From: UBA11400 sp964473555
GTDB lineage: Bacteria; Bacteroidota; Rhodothermia; Balneolales; HLUCCA01
Reading direction: 5' to 3'
DNA: 64,000 nt
Assembly: GCA_964473555.1 (NCBI GenBank)
Contig: CAYYPL010000002.1
Span: forward strand, 186,001-250,000
The position numbers and the translations under genes are program-made. Positions 46,305 through 55,038 of this stretch are shown here, piece by piece. The notes below the pieces were generated by a model. It searched no databases and was not told the DNA's origin. It saw only the letters and a list, made by a program, of their open reading frames with translations. Positions within the stretch are counted from its first letter, which is position 1; each line of letters starts with the position of its first letter.

Positions 46305-46730
46305 ATGAGAACTGGATTTTTGATTACTTATGCAATTCTGATTCTTATCGGAATCACGGACGCGGCGTATTTGTCGGCTCTTCACTACTATCAGGCGGAT
46401 CCGGGCTGTTCCCTGATTACCGGATGCGATACAGTCTTGTCGAGTGAATACGCCGTTATTTTGGGCATTCCCCTGGCTTATGGTGGTTTTGCCTACTATT
46501 TGACCTTACTGCTTGGGGTTATGATCTATTACCAGTATGAAATTAAAAAAGCCCTGCACGTACTTTTTTTGGTGAACGTGCTGGGCTTTTTATTTAGTCT
46601 TTGGCTTATTTATGTACAGGCCTTTATGTTGGAAGCCTTTTGCCAGTTTTGCCTCATTTCAGCGCTGACGACCACATGCGCACTACTGACCCTGGTGATC
46701 GGCCTTCGAAAGGGTTTGTCAGAGTCCTGA
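46305..46730 (+). CDS. VKOR-family membrane protein (DsbB equivalent)
   Basis: 141 residues with four membrane segments. Cysteine pairs are Cys35/Cys41 (DPGCSLITGCDTV) and the CQFC motif Cys113/Cys116. Bacterial VKOR passes electrons from a DsbA-like protein to quinone and replaces DsbB. Adjacent to the dsbA-like gene, it completes an oxidative disulfide-forming pair in this window. Confidence 0.93.
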   Translation: MRTGFLITYAILILIGITDAAYLSALHYYQADPGCSLITGCDTVLSSEYAVILGIPLAYGGFAYYLTLLLGVMIYYQYEIKKALHVLFLVNVLGFLFSLWLIYVQAFMLEAFCQFCLISALTTTCALLTLVIGLRKGLSES

Positions 46731-46741
46731 GCAACACCGGA

Positions 46742-47308
46742 TCAGAATCGTAGTGTCAAACCTACGATAAATCGTCCGTTACCCTCATCGATTTGCTTGC
46801 GGGCATCTTCAATCGAGCCGTATTCGGAGACGCGATACTCTACATACGGTTCAAGTTTGGGTAATATTGAAAGTGACGCACCGAGGATTCCGTAGTACTG
46901 CAGCGCCTGTTTATCGAAGGATTGGTTGTACAACTGGAGTTGAAATTTCCAGTTATCCATGCCTGCGCCGAGTCCGGCATACGGGGTAAAAAATCCGAGG
47001 TTCACACCACCTAATAGGGCTGCCCCGAAATCATAATTTTCAATTTTACCCAGTTCCACGGACGGGGATCCATCTATGGGTACCGATAATCGTGCATCCT
47101 GATCGAAGTAACTGAAATGTAACCGGGCCTTTAATGTGGCGATTAGGTTCAATGGCAGTAGTTCGGTTTCAAGTTGGACTCCGAATCCCTGGGTAGGGGC
47201 ATCCGGCCGTTCTTCGTAGGAAATTCCAAGACCAAGTTGTGCCTGTGCTGGTAGATTTATCGCCAGTATAAGCAGACACATAGCGAAAAGTAAATAGGAT
47301 TTATTCAT
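46742..47308 (-). CDS. Outer-membrane beta-barrel protein
   Basis: 188 residues. The signal peptide ends in AQA (about residues 1-23). Alternating strands (LGLGISYEERPD, GVQLETELLPLNLIATLKARLHFSYF) end in FIVGLTLRF, a C-terminal aromatic BAM signal. It belongs to the small OmpW/porin_5-like barrels; the ligand is unknown. It is transcribed alone and convergent with the vkor gene. Confidence 0.75.
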   Translation of the reverse strand: MNKSYLLFAMCLLILAINLPAQAQLGLGISYEERPDAPTQGFGVQLETELLPLNLIATLKARLHFSYFDQDARLSVPIDGSPSVELGKIENYDFGAALLGGVNLGFFTPYAGLGAGMDNWKFQLQLYNQSFDKQALQYYGILGASLSILPKLEPYVEYRVSEYGSIEDARKQIDEGNGRFIVGLTLRF

Positions 47309-47459
47309 AACGTAAGGGTTGGTTATGGGTTTACAAATGCGTTAAGACATCGGCCTCATCAAGATAACGATAGTTTTCCGTAATAAATTATCATTGATTT
47401 CTGTTGCAATTAGATGGGTTTGATTCTATCTTTGCAGTCTTGTTTTTAAACAGGAAAGT

Positions 47460-47548
47460 GCCGCCGTGGTGGAATGGTAGACACGTTGGACTTAAAATCC
47501 AATGGACCTCAAAAGTCCGTGCCGGTTCGAGTCCGGCCGGCGGTACCA
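47460..47548 (+). tRNA. tRNA-Leu (anticodon UAA)
   Basis: Seven-pair acceptor GCCGCCG (47460-47466) with CGGCGGT (47538-47544, one GU pair), anticodon stem around TTAAAA loop with anticodon TAA, a long variable arm expected for tRNA-Leu, and T arm GCCGG-TTCGAGT-CCGGC. The CCA end is encoded (47546-47548). Confidence 0.98.
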
Positions 47549-47553
47549 AATAG

Positions 47554-47597
47554 CCTATCGATGTGTATGTGTACTTCTTGTCGATAGGTTTTTTTTG
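47554..47597 (+). terminator. Terminator of the tRNA-Leu gene
   Basis: CCTATCGA (47554-47561) pairs with TCGATAGG (47581-47588), followed by eight T residues. Confidence 0.88.
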
Positions 47598-47614
47598 TTT
47601 GTATGATATGCATA

Positions 47615-47649
47615 AAAAAAGCCCCGGGTGTTGAGTCCGGGGCTTTTTT
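47615..47649. terminator. Bidirectional terminator downstream of the orphan T9SS gene
   Basis: A 13-bp stem (47615-47627 with 47637-47649; AAAAAAGCCCCGG type) with A run on one side and T run on the other. It serves the minus-strand gene at 47667 and possibly read-through from the tRNA. Confidence 0.88.
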
Positions 47650-47666
47650 GTTGTGAATAGTACGGA

Positions 47667-47984
47667 TCACTTGACCAGCATCATCCGTTTGCTGGAGATG
47701 AAGGATCCAGCCTGAATCCGATAGATGTATGTGCCTGATCCCAGATCAAGAGCATTGAACTGAACCTGGTGGTCTCCGGCGGAAAGTTGTTGATTGACCA
47801 GAGTCGCGATCGGTTGGCCGAGCATGTTGTATACAGTCAGATTCACAAACTCGGATACCGGCAGTTCAAATCGAATACTTGTGGTCGGATTGAATGGATT
47901 TGGATAGTTTTGTGCCAGTTCAAAGCTATCGACCCGTTCGTCTGAGTACTCGGTGCTGGTTGATACCCCATAAGCTTTGGTCAT
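47667..47984 (-). pseudogene. Orphan T9SS C-terminal sorting domain, probable gene remnant
   Basis: 105 residues from ATG 47984 (a TTG seven codons earlier is also possible). It is almost only a T9SS type A tail: FELAQNYPNPFNPTTSIRFELP, VNLTVYNMLGQPIATLVN, GDHQVQFNALDLGSGTYIYRI and end RMMLVK. There is no signal peptide and no cargo domain, so it cannot reach the periplasm alone. It is probably the end of a decayed or truncated export gene, or a donor cassette for domain shuffling. It has its own terminator and lies 119 bp from a tRNA-Leu gene. Whether it is expressed is unknown. Confidence 0.6.
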
Positions 47985-48127
47985 ATAGAATGTCTTTAAG
48001 CACAAACGATTAAATCCGAAAAAACAACCTTTTTATCCATCTAGGCAGGTTATTATAAAATGATGGTGTGGAATCGTTGATTCTTAGTATTTTGCAATTC
48101 AAATCAGAGTAATTCGTTAGTTAATCT

Positions 48128-49804
48128 ATGAAACGGCATTTTAGCGCACGCTGGATATTGTTTTTTATGGCTATAGCCGCGGTAGTGGGCATCACGGCCA
48201 TGAACATTTACTCGTTATATGCACTACACGAGTCTACTGTTAGTGCCTCAATAGATAGTCGTAAGAACCAGCTGGCTGATTTCAGTTACACGGTTCGTAA
48301 CAGGTTCAGAGCTCCCGTTGAGAGTATCTGGCGTTTAAATATGGAGCAGATCAACGAAGAGATAGACACCCGGCAGCCACTGAGTAAATCGCTGGCGGAT
48401 GTACTCTACGAAGCATCCCTGGACTCGATATTCAGCGGGATTTATTTCACACTGCCGGGATTTTCGGAGTGTGGAATGCCCGACTCTGAAGTATACTCGT
48501 TCCAGCCCACAACAAGGCAATTTGCTCCGATTAAAGAGATCCCGGAGACGGTATGTGATGGATTCGGCCTGACCAGAACGCGTATGAGGGTGTTGTTGAA
48601 CGATTATCGATGGAACACCAAAGTTGTATTTGATACCCATCGAAGCATGACTGTAGCTCTGATCAACCCACGCGGGCATGAAGTTGTTGCATATCTAAAT
48701 TTTATGATTGATCAGGACTATCTGGTCAATCACTTTTTTGCCAAAGAGCTCATTCAGACTTTTGGTACCCGTCATGACAGTGGTATGACCATCTGGCTCC
48801 ACGACTGGCTCAAAAATGAAATTTTAGCCACAACAGACCCGGATATCACGTACGATCGTCGCGTCGTGAGCTACATTCAACGTTTTCCGGATCTCATGGA
48901 CAACTGGAATCTGAAGGTGTCCTTCGACGAAGGCTCTACGGTGATCGCTTCCAAATCCAATCTGACCCGAAATCTGATCGTTTTGAGTGGAGGCGTACTA
49001 CTTTTGATCACTTCAGTGGTAATTATATTCAGAATTTCACAGAAGGAAAAGGCTCTTGCCGATCGCCAGTCCGCATTTTTGGCCAATGTAACTCATGAAC
49101 TCAAAACCCCGCTGGCAGTAATGCAGGCTGCCGGTGAGAATCTGGCAGATGGTCGTGTTCAGGATCCGGTCAGACTTCGATCATATGGTGAGCATATACA
49201 CACCGAGGCCATGCGATTAAGAAGTATGATTGATAAGCTCCTGGATGCTGCCAAAAATGACGCTGGTGAACTGGTTGTTAAACCAGAACCATTCAGTATT
49301 TCACAGCTTATCAAGTCCTATCTCGATGAGAATGAAACAACTATCAGGCAAGCGGGATTTACACCAAAACTGACCATTTCAGACGATGTAGATCACATAC
49401 TGGTCGATAAAGAGAGCTTCAGGGTAGTTTTGAGTAATCTGGTGGAGAATGCCATGAAGTATAGTCCCGAGGAAAAGTATCTTTCGATCAACGTGTTCCG
49501 ATCCGGCAAGTTCGTCCAGATGGACGTTGAGGATCGTGGTTTGGGAATTCCATCCAAGGCCCTGAAACATATTTTCGATAAATTTTATCGTGTTGAAGAC
49601 ACACTGACTGCACGCACCAAGGGACACGGGCTAGGGCTCTCCATCGTTAAAGCACTTTGCGAGATGAATGGGGGTCGAATTTTTGTAACTTCAAGCTACA
49701 GAGAGGGTTCCATTTTCTCTGTGCAGTTCCCTGTATATGAAACATCAACACATTCAGTTCACCTAACATCAACCACCGAAGCGAAAGTTGAATATGCCGG
49801 CTAA
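48128..49804 (+). CDS. Sensor histidine kinase
   Basis: 558 residues. Membrane segments at about 11-31 and 283-304 enclose an extracytoplasmic sensor domain of about 250 residues with no recognised fold. The kinase core has the H-box FLANVTHELKTPLAVMQAAGE (phospho-acceptor His about 327), N-box NLVENAMKYSPEE, and G boxes DRGLGIPSKALKHIFDKFYR and TKGHGLGLSIVKAL. The stimulus is unknown. The gene overlaps the response regulator by 17 bp, so they are translated together. Confidence 0.94.
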   Translation: MKRHFSARWILFFMAIAAVVGITAMNIYSLYALHESTVSASIDSRKNQLADFSYTVRNRFRAPVESIWRLNMEQINEEIDTRQPLSKSLADVLYEASLDSIFSGIYFTLPGFSECGMPDSEVYSFQPTTRQFAPIKEIPETVCDGFGLTRTRMRVLLNDYRWNTKVVFDTHRSMTVALINPRGHEVVAYLNFMIDQDYLVNHFFAKELIQTFGTRHDSGMTIWLHDWLKNEILATTDPDITYDRRVVSYIQRFPDLMDNWNLKVSFDEGSTVIASKSNLTRNLIVLSGGVLLLITSVVIIFRISQKEKALADRQSAFLANVTHELKTPLAVMQAAGENLADGRVQDPVRLRSYGEHIHTEAMRLRSMIDKLLDAAKNDAGELVVKPEPFSISQLIKSYLDENETTIRQAGFTPKLTISDDVDHILVDKESFRVVLSNLVENAMKYSPEEKYLSINVFRSGKFVQMDVEDRGLGIPSKALKHIFDKFYRVEDTLTARTKGHGLGLSIVKALCEMNGGRIFVTSSYREGSIFSVQFPVYETSTHSVHLTSTTEAKVEYAG

Positions 49805-50495
49805 GCAAAAGAAAATCATGATCGTTGAAGACGAGCCAAGTCTGGTCTTCACACTTCGGGATACCCTTGAAAATGAAGGCTACGAAGTATTTGTATCTGA
49901 AACCGGAACCAATGCTATGGACATGGTTCGATCGGTCAAGCCGGACTTACTGATTCTGGATGTCATGTTACCCGGGGTTAGTGGATTTGAAATCTGTAAG
50001 CAGATCAGAGAGGAGAAATTTACCTTTCCTGTGATCATGCTTACGGCCCGCGACCAGGAAATCGATAAAGTAACCGGATTGAACATTGGTGCGGATGATT
50101 ACATCACCAAGCCCTTTGGTGTAAAAGAGCTTCTTGCCCGCATCCAGGCCCGTTTAAGAAGAGCCAATTCATACTCCAAGACCGGACCTATGGATGTAAT
50201 TACGCTTGGCCCCGTCAGAATCGAGCTCAATGAGTCTATGGTTGTTCGTCCTGATGGTGAGCAGGAGTTAACGACCCGAGAAGTGGAACTGATCCGTTAT
50301 CTGGTGATACATGCTAACGATCCAGTCTCCAGAGACGCATTGTTGGAAAATGTGTGGCGTTATGAGTATAGTACGAACACCCGAACGGTTGACGTACACA
50401 TTTCAAAACTACGAGGTAAAATTGAAATGCACCCTGAAGATCCTCGTTATCTGGTAACCCTTCATGGGGTTGGATACATGCTCAAGCTTCAGTAA
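49788..50495 (+). CDS. OmpR-family response regulator
   Basis: 235 residues. The receiver has MIVEDEPSLVFTLRDTL, the phospho-acceptor Asp in LLILDVMLPGVSG and KPFGVKELLARI with the conserved lysine. The winged-helix DNA-binding domain (about 140-232) has LTTREVELIRYLVIHAN, RDALLENVWRYEYSTNTRTVDVHISKLRGKIE in outline. It is the partner of the upstream kinase. Confidence 0.96.
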   Translation: MNMPAKQKKIMIVEDEPSLVFTLRDTLENEGYEVFVSETGTNAMDMVRSVKPDLLILDVMLPGVSGFEICKQIREEKFTFPVIMLTARDQEIDKVTGLNIGADDYITKPFGVKELLARIQARLRRANSYSKTGPMDVITLGPVRIELNESMVVRPDGEQELTTREVELIRYLVIHANDPVSRDALLENVWRYEYSTNTRTVDVHISKLRGKIEMHPEDPRYLVTLHGVGYMLKLQ

Positions 50496-50515
50496 TTGCG
50501 ATACGTTAAGTTCCT

Positions 50516-51082
50516 TTAGCTGTTTGTCAGAGTTTTTTCTTTGCGCTCTGACACGAATGCTGCGAATCCTCTGATCAGGTTTTGCATCAGCTCGTTTTGT
50601 AAAGGGACAACAGGCCCGGTCTGGTCATCAAAATTATCCTTTACCCGGCTCATGAACACCCGTTCAGGATACATCAGTGCCATTCTGTAAGCGGCAACCA
50701 TCTGAAGCTGCTCAACAGCCCGAAGTGCACCGAAGGATCCCGAGGCCTCACCCACAAAAGCGATCGGTACGTCTTTGAAAGCGGATGGAAAAGGCAGGTA
50801 ATCGATGAACAACTTGAGTATTCCCGGGAAGGAACCGTTATACTCGGGAACCACAAAGAGTAAGCCATCCGACTCCAGTACTTTTTTGTTGAATGCCTCG
50901 ATACTGGGAATAGATCTGCCGTAGTGTCCGCCTACTACATCTGCAAGTGGGAACTCTTGTAGGTCTACCAGTACAGCATCATTACCGTTTTCAATGAAGC
51001 GTTTGTAGATATAGTTGGATACCCGGAGAGAGTATGAGTGGGGTCTGTCGGTACCTGAAATAATGGCTATTCGTGCATTCAT
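50516..51082 (-). CDS. NAD(P)H-dependent FMN reductase-family protein
   Basis: 188 residues of the flavodoxin-like reductase family. The FMN phosphate loop is GTDRPHSYSLRVSN. DGLLFVVPEYNGSFPGILKLFIDYLP and FVGEASGSFGALRAVEQLQMV match the family (PEYNGS, GSFGALRA). Members reduce flavins, quinones or azo compounds. It converges with the response-regulator gene; the 244 bp upstream (51083-51326) are AT-rich and shared divergently with amt. Confidence 0.88.
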   Translation of the reverse strand: MNARIAIISGTDRPHSYSLRVSNYIYKRFIENGNDAVLVDLQEFPLADVVGGHYGRSIPSIEAFNKKVLESDGLLFVVPEYNGSFPGILKLFIDYLPFPSAFKDVPIAFVGEASGSFGALRAVEQLQMVAAYRMALMYPERVFMSRVKDNFDDQTGPVVPLQNELMQNLIRGFAAFVSERKEKTLTNS

Positions 51083-51210
51083 GTGTACAAAAATACGGTT
51101 TAATGATTTGTCTTGGCAACCTTTTTGATCTTAAGACGATTTTTGTTGTTCAAACAACTATGTAAATCATTTGGTTCCGAGGAGTACAAATAAAAAATAA
51201 ATATCTAAAT

Positions 51211-51222
51211 AAAAGCGCTTTT
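51211..51222. promoter_or_regulatory. AAAAGCGCTTTT palindrome upstream of amt
   Basis: A 12-bp perfect palindrome in a very AT-rich tract (51185-51325), 67-56 bp before the -35 element of amt. The inner AAAGCGCTTT also occurs at 18776-18785. Confidence 0.35.
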
Positions 51223-51277
51223 TTATCTAAAATAACTAATTCAATTAGGCAAAATGATAAAATATCTTAAAATTCTA

Positions 51278-51305
51278 TTGACTTATTTCTTTTTTAGTTT
51301 AAAAT
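51278..51305 (+). promoter_or_regulatory. Sigma-70-like promoter of amt
   Basis: TTGACT (51278-51283), a 16-bp spacer and TAAAAT (51300-51305) fit a housekeeping promoter, 22 bp before the start codon at 51327. The spacing to the start is short, so the leader would be about 15 nt. Confidence 0.45.
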
Positions 51306-51326
51306 TATGTAAACCCTAAATAAATA

Positions 51327-52829
51327 ATGTCAATTATGTTCAAATACTTAAAAACAATATCTATTGCACTGTTGCTTACCCTTGCAGCAGTATATGTTAG
51401 TGGAAGTACGGGAAGTGAAGTTCAGGACTCACCAAGTACCGTTGATGCTGTTCAAGCCAGCAAAAGTGATGTCGAGGCTTTAGTCGAAAGTGCCGCTTCG
51501 ATTCCAACTGCGATTGAATCTGTACCGGTTTCTGAAGAAGTAGAAACGGCAATCATTCCATCAGTGGAAGCATTCAAACAGACTCCTGAGTTTATCAAGT
51601 TCATGATCGATAACCTGTGGATTCTGGTTTGTGCAGCAATGGTTTTCATTATGCACCTTGGATTTGCCACCGTAGAAAGTGGATTTACACAGGCCAAGAA
51701 CTCGGTGAACGTGATTTACAAGAACCTATTTATTCTTGCAGTTGGGATCATAACGTATGCGTTGGTCGGATTTCAGCTGATGTATCCGGGAGATTTCAAC
51801 GGATTCTTAGGTTTTGGAGGGTTTGGAATCGGGTATGATCCGGCGGATCCAGTTGGAATGCTCACTCCGTCTTATGGCCTCGATATGACAATCTGGACTG
51901 ACTTCATTTTCCAGGCTATGTTTGCTGCAACTGCCGCAACCATTGTGTCAGGATGTGTGACTGGCCGTGTAAAACTTCCTGCTTTTATGATATTTGGAAC
52001 CTTACTGGTCGCAGTCAGTTATCCGATAACTGGTTCCTGGTTATGGGGAGGCGGGTGGTTGAGTGAGCTCGGATTTCATGACTTCGCTGGATCTACGTTG
52101 GTTCACGCAGTTGGCGGATTTGCCGGGCTTGCCTGTGTACTACTTTTGGGTCCTCGTGCCGGTAAATTCGAAAATGGTAACATCAACACCATTCCAGGGC
52201 ATAATATTCCACTGGCAACAGTGGGAATCTTCTTATTGTGGTTCGGATGGTTTGGGTTTAACGGGGGTTCTGTATTAAGTGCAGACCCGGCTCAAATTTC
52301 ATTTGTATTTGTTAACACGGCATTAGCTGCTGCTGCTGGTGCACTGGCATCCATGGCAGCAACGAACTTCTTCATGCATAAACTGGACGCACCTATGGCG
52401 TTGAACGGTATTCTGGCCGGACTTGTGGGTATTACGGCCGGTGCAAACGTAGTTTCTCCCAATGCAGCCATTCTTATCGGTGCACTATCTGGGGTGTTGG
52501 TAGTTGGTGCTGTTCTGGCTATTGACAAACTCAAAGTTGACGATCCCGTCGGAGCAATCTCAGTGCATGGAGTCTGTGGTGCATTTGGAACCCTTGCGGT
52601 CGGAATATTCTCGCCAGTTCATTCATTTGTCACGCAATTGGTTGGAGTCTCGGCAGTCGTCGGATTTACATTGGTATTCTCTTTCCTGGTTTTTGGAGCG
52701 ATCAAGTATACGATGGGTGTCCGTGTCGATTCTGCTGTTGAACATGGAGGACTAGATCTGGAAGAGCATGGTAATAGTGCCTATCCAAGCTTTGCAGGTG
52801 TTGAACTTGTTCCTGAGAGAGTTAAATAA
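51327..52829 (+). CDS. amt: Ammonium transporter
   Basis: 500 residues. A signal-like segment (about 7-26) and an S/V/E-rich linker (about 27-90) precede the Amt domain. The domain shows GFATVESGFTQAKNSVNVIYKN, GCVTGRVKLPAFMIFG, DFAGSTLVHAVGGFAGLACV and GISVHGVCGAFG-type helices (VGAISVHGVCGAFGTLAVGIF). The paired pore histidines lie in VHAVGG and SVHGVCG. It imports ammonium. An ATG three codons later (51336) is an alternative start. A GC-rich hairpin ends the gene and a TorF-type porin gene follows. Confidence 0.95.
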   Translation: MSIMFKYLKTISIALLLTLAAVYVSGSTGSEVQDSPSTVDAVQASKSDVEALVESAASIPTAIESVPVSEEVETAIIPSVEAFKQTPEFIKFMIDNLWILVCAAMVFIMHLGFATVESGFTQAKNSVNVIYKNLFILAVGIITYALVGFQLMYPGDFNGFLGFGGFGIGYDPADPVGMLTPSYGLDMTIWTDFIFQAMFAATAATIVSGCVTGRVKLPAFMIFGTLLVAVSYPITGSWLWGGGWLSELGFHDFAGSTLVHAVGGFAGLACVLLLGPRAGKFENGNINTIPGHNIPLATVGIFLLWFGWFGFNGGSVLSADPAQISFVFVNTALAAAAGALASMAATNFFMHKLDAPMALNGILAGLVGITAGANVVSPNAAILIGALSGVLVVGAVLAIDKLKVDDPVGAISVHGVCGAFGTLAVGIFSPVHSFVTQLVGVSAVVGFTLVFSFLVFGAIKYTMGVRVDSAVEHGGLDLEEHGNSAYPSFAGVELVPERVK

Positions 52830-52837
52830 AACAAAGA

Positions 52838-52859
52838 AAGCCGGCGTGCAGGCCGGCTT
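52838..52859 (+). terminator. Hairpin after amt
   Basis: AAGCCGGC (52838-52845) pairs with GCCGGCTT (52852-52859), loop GTGCAG. There is no T run, so it may only partially end transcription and allow some read-through to the porin gene 64 bp further. Confidence 0.55.
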
Positions 52860-52923
52860 CCAAAAGGCTTCTGAATCATCGCTATGAAACGAATTAAACA
52901 GTAACCACTACGAATATACAACC

Positions 52924-53583
52924 ATGAAAGTAATACACAAACTACAATTCCTCTTCCTTCTCATTTTTTCTACAACCATAACTCCAATTTATGCCCAAAT
53001 ACATATCGGTGCCGATGTGATGAGCCGTTATGTGTGGAGAGGGACCGATTTTGGAAACTCACCCAGTATACAGCCGTCGCTTTCCTATGCTTTCGGCAAC
53101 TTGACCATAGGAGGTTGGGCTGCAATGGCAACCAATGGGAATCCAGCTGGTTCAGAAATAGATTTCTATACCAGCTATGCCATGGGAGCATTCTCACTGA
53201 ACATAACAGATTACACGTTCCCTGAAGCGCCTACTGGTACCTATTTTGATAAAGCATCACATTTCATAGAGCTGGGACTGGCCTATGATGGATCGGGAGT
53301 ACTGCCGATTTCAATATCGACCGGGATGTTCGTGACCAACGACGACGATTACTCGATGTACACTCAACTCGGATACTCTTTCAGCAATATGGAGATATTC
53401 CTGGGATTCACTCCGACTGCATCCGTGCTTTATGGCACTCATAAAGCTGGAATCATTTCAACAGGTTTGAGTTCAACTAAAGAAATTCAGTTCTCCGACA
53501 CGTTTGGGATCACCTTGAAAGGGTCTGTGATTGCAAATCCCTACTCAAACAACGCTTTTTTACTATTCGGAATCGGATTGTGA
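52924..53583 (+). CDS. TorF-family putative outer-membrane porin
   Basis: 219 residues. Signal peptide ending in YAQ (about 1-25). The opening IHIGADVMSRYVWRGTDFGNSPSIQPSLSYAFG is the family hallmark (SxYxxRG near the N-terminus). Strands continue to a terminal NAFLLFGIGL. Such barrels are often next to ammonium or nitrogen genes, as here behind amt, suggesting a role in passage of small nitrogen compounds (inference). Confidence 0.78.
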   Translation: MKVIHKLQFLFLLIFSTTITPIYAQIHIGADVMSRYVWRGTDFGNSPSIQPSLSYAFGNLTIGGWAAMATNGNPAGSEIDFYTSYAMGAFSLNITDYTFPEAPTGTYFDKASHFIELGLAYDGSGVLPISISTGMFVTNDDDYSMYTQLGYSFSNMEIFLGFTPTASVLYGTHKAGIISTGLSSTKEIQFSDTFGITLKGSVIANPYSNNAFLLFGIGL

Positions 53584-53648
53584 CCAATAGGATACGTTCT
53601 TACAGGTTCAACTCTGGCGAAGATTGAGGCAATGTCGCAAGCCTCACC

Positions 53649-53685
53649 GGACTCTCCCGTTTGATAGCGTGGGAGTCCTTTTTTT
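53649..53685 (+). terminator. Rho-independent terminator of the TorF-type gene
   Basis: GGACTCTC (53649-53656) pairs with GGGAGTCC (53671-53678) with a T-G pair, an interrupted inner extension and a T run to 53685. It separates the gene from convergent rarA. Confidence 0.85.
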
Positions 53686-53709
53686 ATCGAAATGGTTGAT
53701 AATCAATCT

Positions 53710-55038
53710 CTATTCGGGGGTTTTTGGTACCGAAAGTCCGCTATTTATGGCCTGAAGTCGGTCCCAAAGTGACTTCTCGCGACCCTGGCTGCCCGGTCTA
53801 AACCAGGACTGCTGTATTGCGCTATCTGGAAGATACTGCTGCTTTACCCAATTCCATGGATAGTTATGAGGATATTTGTAGTCTTTGGACTCATTTTTTC
53901 GGCCAGTGTATCGGGTTTCCAGTTTACTGGCAGTTTTGTCGCGCAAATGACCCGGAACCTGTCCAATTCCAGTGCTCTTGATATGATCGATGACCTGAAA
54001 CACCGCGCCAGTACTGTTGCTCTTAGGTGCCAGTGCCAGATAAATACATGCATGAGCCAGGAAGTAGAGTCCTTCAGGCATACCTGTGCGTTGAAAGGCG
54101 TCTTGGCAACTGACCACCTGTGTCAGGGCGAACGAATCTGCCATCCCCACATCTTCGGAAGCAAAAATCAACATCCGGCGGAACAGAAACATGGGATCTT
54201 CACCCCCTTCAAGCATAGCGGCCATCCAATATAGACCCGCGTCGACATCCGACCCACGTAACGATTTGATGAATGCTGAAGCATAATGATAGTGCTCATC
54301 GCCCGTCCCGTCGTATCGAACAGCTCGTCTCTGGATGGAGTCTTCTGCGATGGACAGATCGATATATCTGGATCCGTCAGGCTTAGGTTCGATTGTTCTG
54401 GACGCAATTTCGAGGGCGTTCAAGGCGTTGCGGATGTCACCTCCGGCGAACTCTGCGATATGATGCAGCGCCTCGTCGGTGATGTCAATGTGCAGTGACC
54501 CCAGTCCTCGTTGGTGGTCTGAAAGGGTGAAACGCATCATTTTCATGACATCCTCGGTGGTAAAAGGCTTGAGCTCAAAGAGTTGACATCTGGACAAAAG
54601 CGGTCCGACCAGAGAGTAATAGGGATTCTCGGTCGTGGCCCCGATGAGCGTCAGCAGTCCGGATTCAAGATGAGGCAGTAATCCGTCCTGCTGGGCCTTG
54701 TTCCAGCGATGGATTTCATCCACAAACAGAATAGTGCGTAGGTTATGATCCAGATTACGTTGCGCCTGAGTCACCGCTTCACGTAACTCCTTCACCCCAT
54801 CCAACACGGCGTTCAACGTGATAAACCGGGCGTCCATTTCGTTGGCGATGACATGAGCCAGTGTGGTTTTGCCGCTGCTTGGGGGACCATAAAAAATCAC
54901 AGAACCGATCATCCGGCTCTTTACAGCTCGATGAAGCAGCTTTCCCTCACCCAGAATATGTTCTTGGCCCACGTACTCTTCCACATTTCGTGGACGCATT
55001 CGGGTTGCAACAGGGACGAAGGGTTCGGCACCGGACAT
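53710..55038 (-). CDS. rarA: Replication-associated recombination protein A (AAA ATPase)
   Basis: 442 residues. PVATRMRPRNVEEYVGQEHIL is the standard opening. Walker A is FYGPPSSGKTTLAH (51-58), Walker B is ILFVDEIHRW and sensor 1 is LIGATTENPYYSL. The C-terminal MgsA domain contains ALYW-like YWMAAMLEGGEDPMFLFRRMLIFASEDVG in outline. It acts at stalled forks. Its ATG overlaps the stop of the carboxylase gene by one base (TAATG). Confidence 0.95.
   Translation of the reverse strand: MSGAEPFVPVATRMRPRNVEEYVGQEHILGEGKLLHRAVKSRMIGSVIFYGPPSSGKTTLAHVIANEMDARFITLNAVLDGVKELREAVTQAQRNLDHNLRTILFVDEIHRWNKAQQDGLLPHLESGLLTLIGATTENPYYSLVGPLLSRCQLFELKPFTTEDVMKMMRFTLSDHQRGLGSLHIDITDEALHHIAEFAGGDIRNALNALEIASRTIEPKPDGSRYIDLSIAEDSIQRRAVRYDGTGDEHYHYASAFIKSLRGSDVDAGLYWMAAMLEGGEDPMFLFRRMLIFASEDVGMADSFALTQVVSCQDAFQRTGMPEGLYFLAHACIYLALAPKSNSTGAVFQVIDHIKSTGIGQVPGHLRDKTASKLETRYTGRKNESKDYKYPHNYPWNWVKQQYLPDSAIQQSWFRPGSQGREKSLWDRLQAINSGLSVPKTPE

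Noticed and set aside
47460..47984. An integrated element at the tRNA-Leu gene.
   Set aside because: No integrase, no duplicated tRNA end and normal flanking genes were seen; only the orphan T9SS tail is odd.
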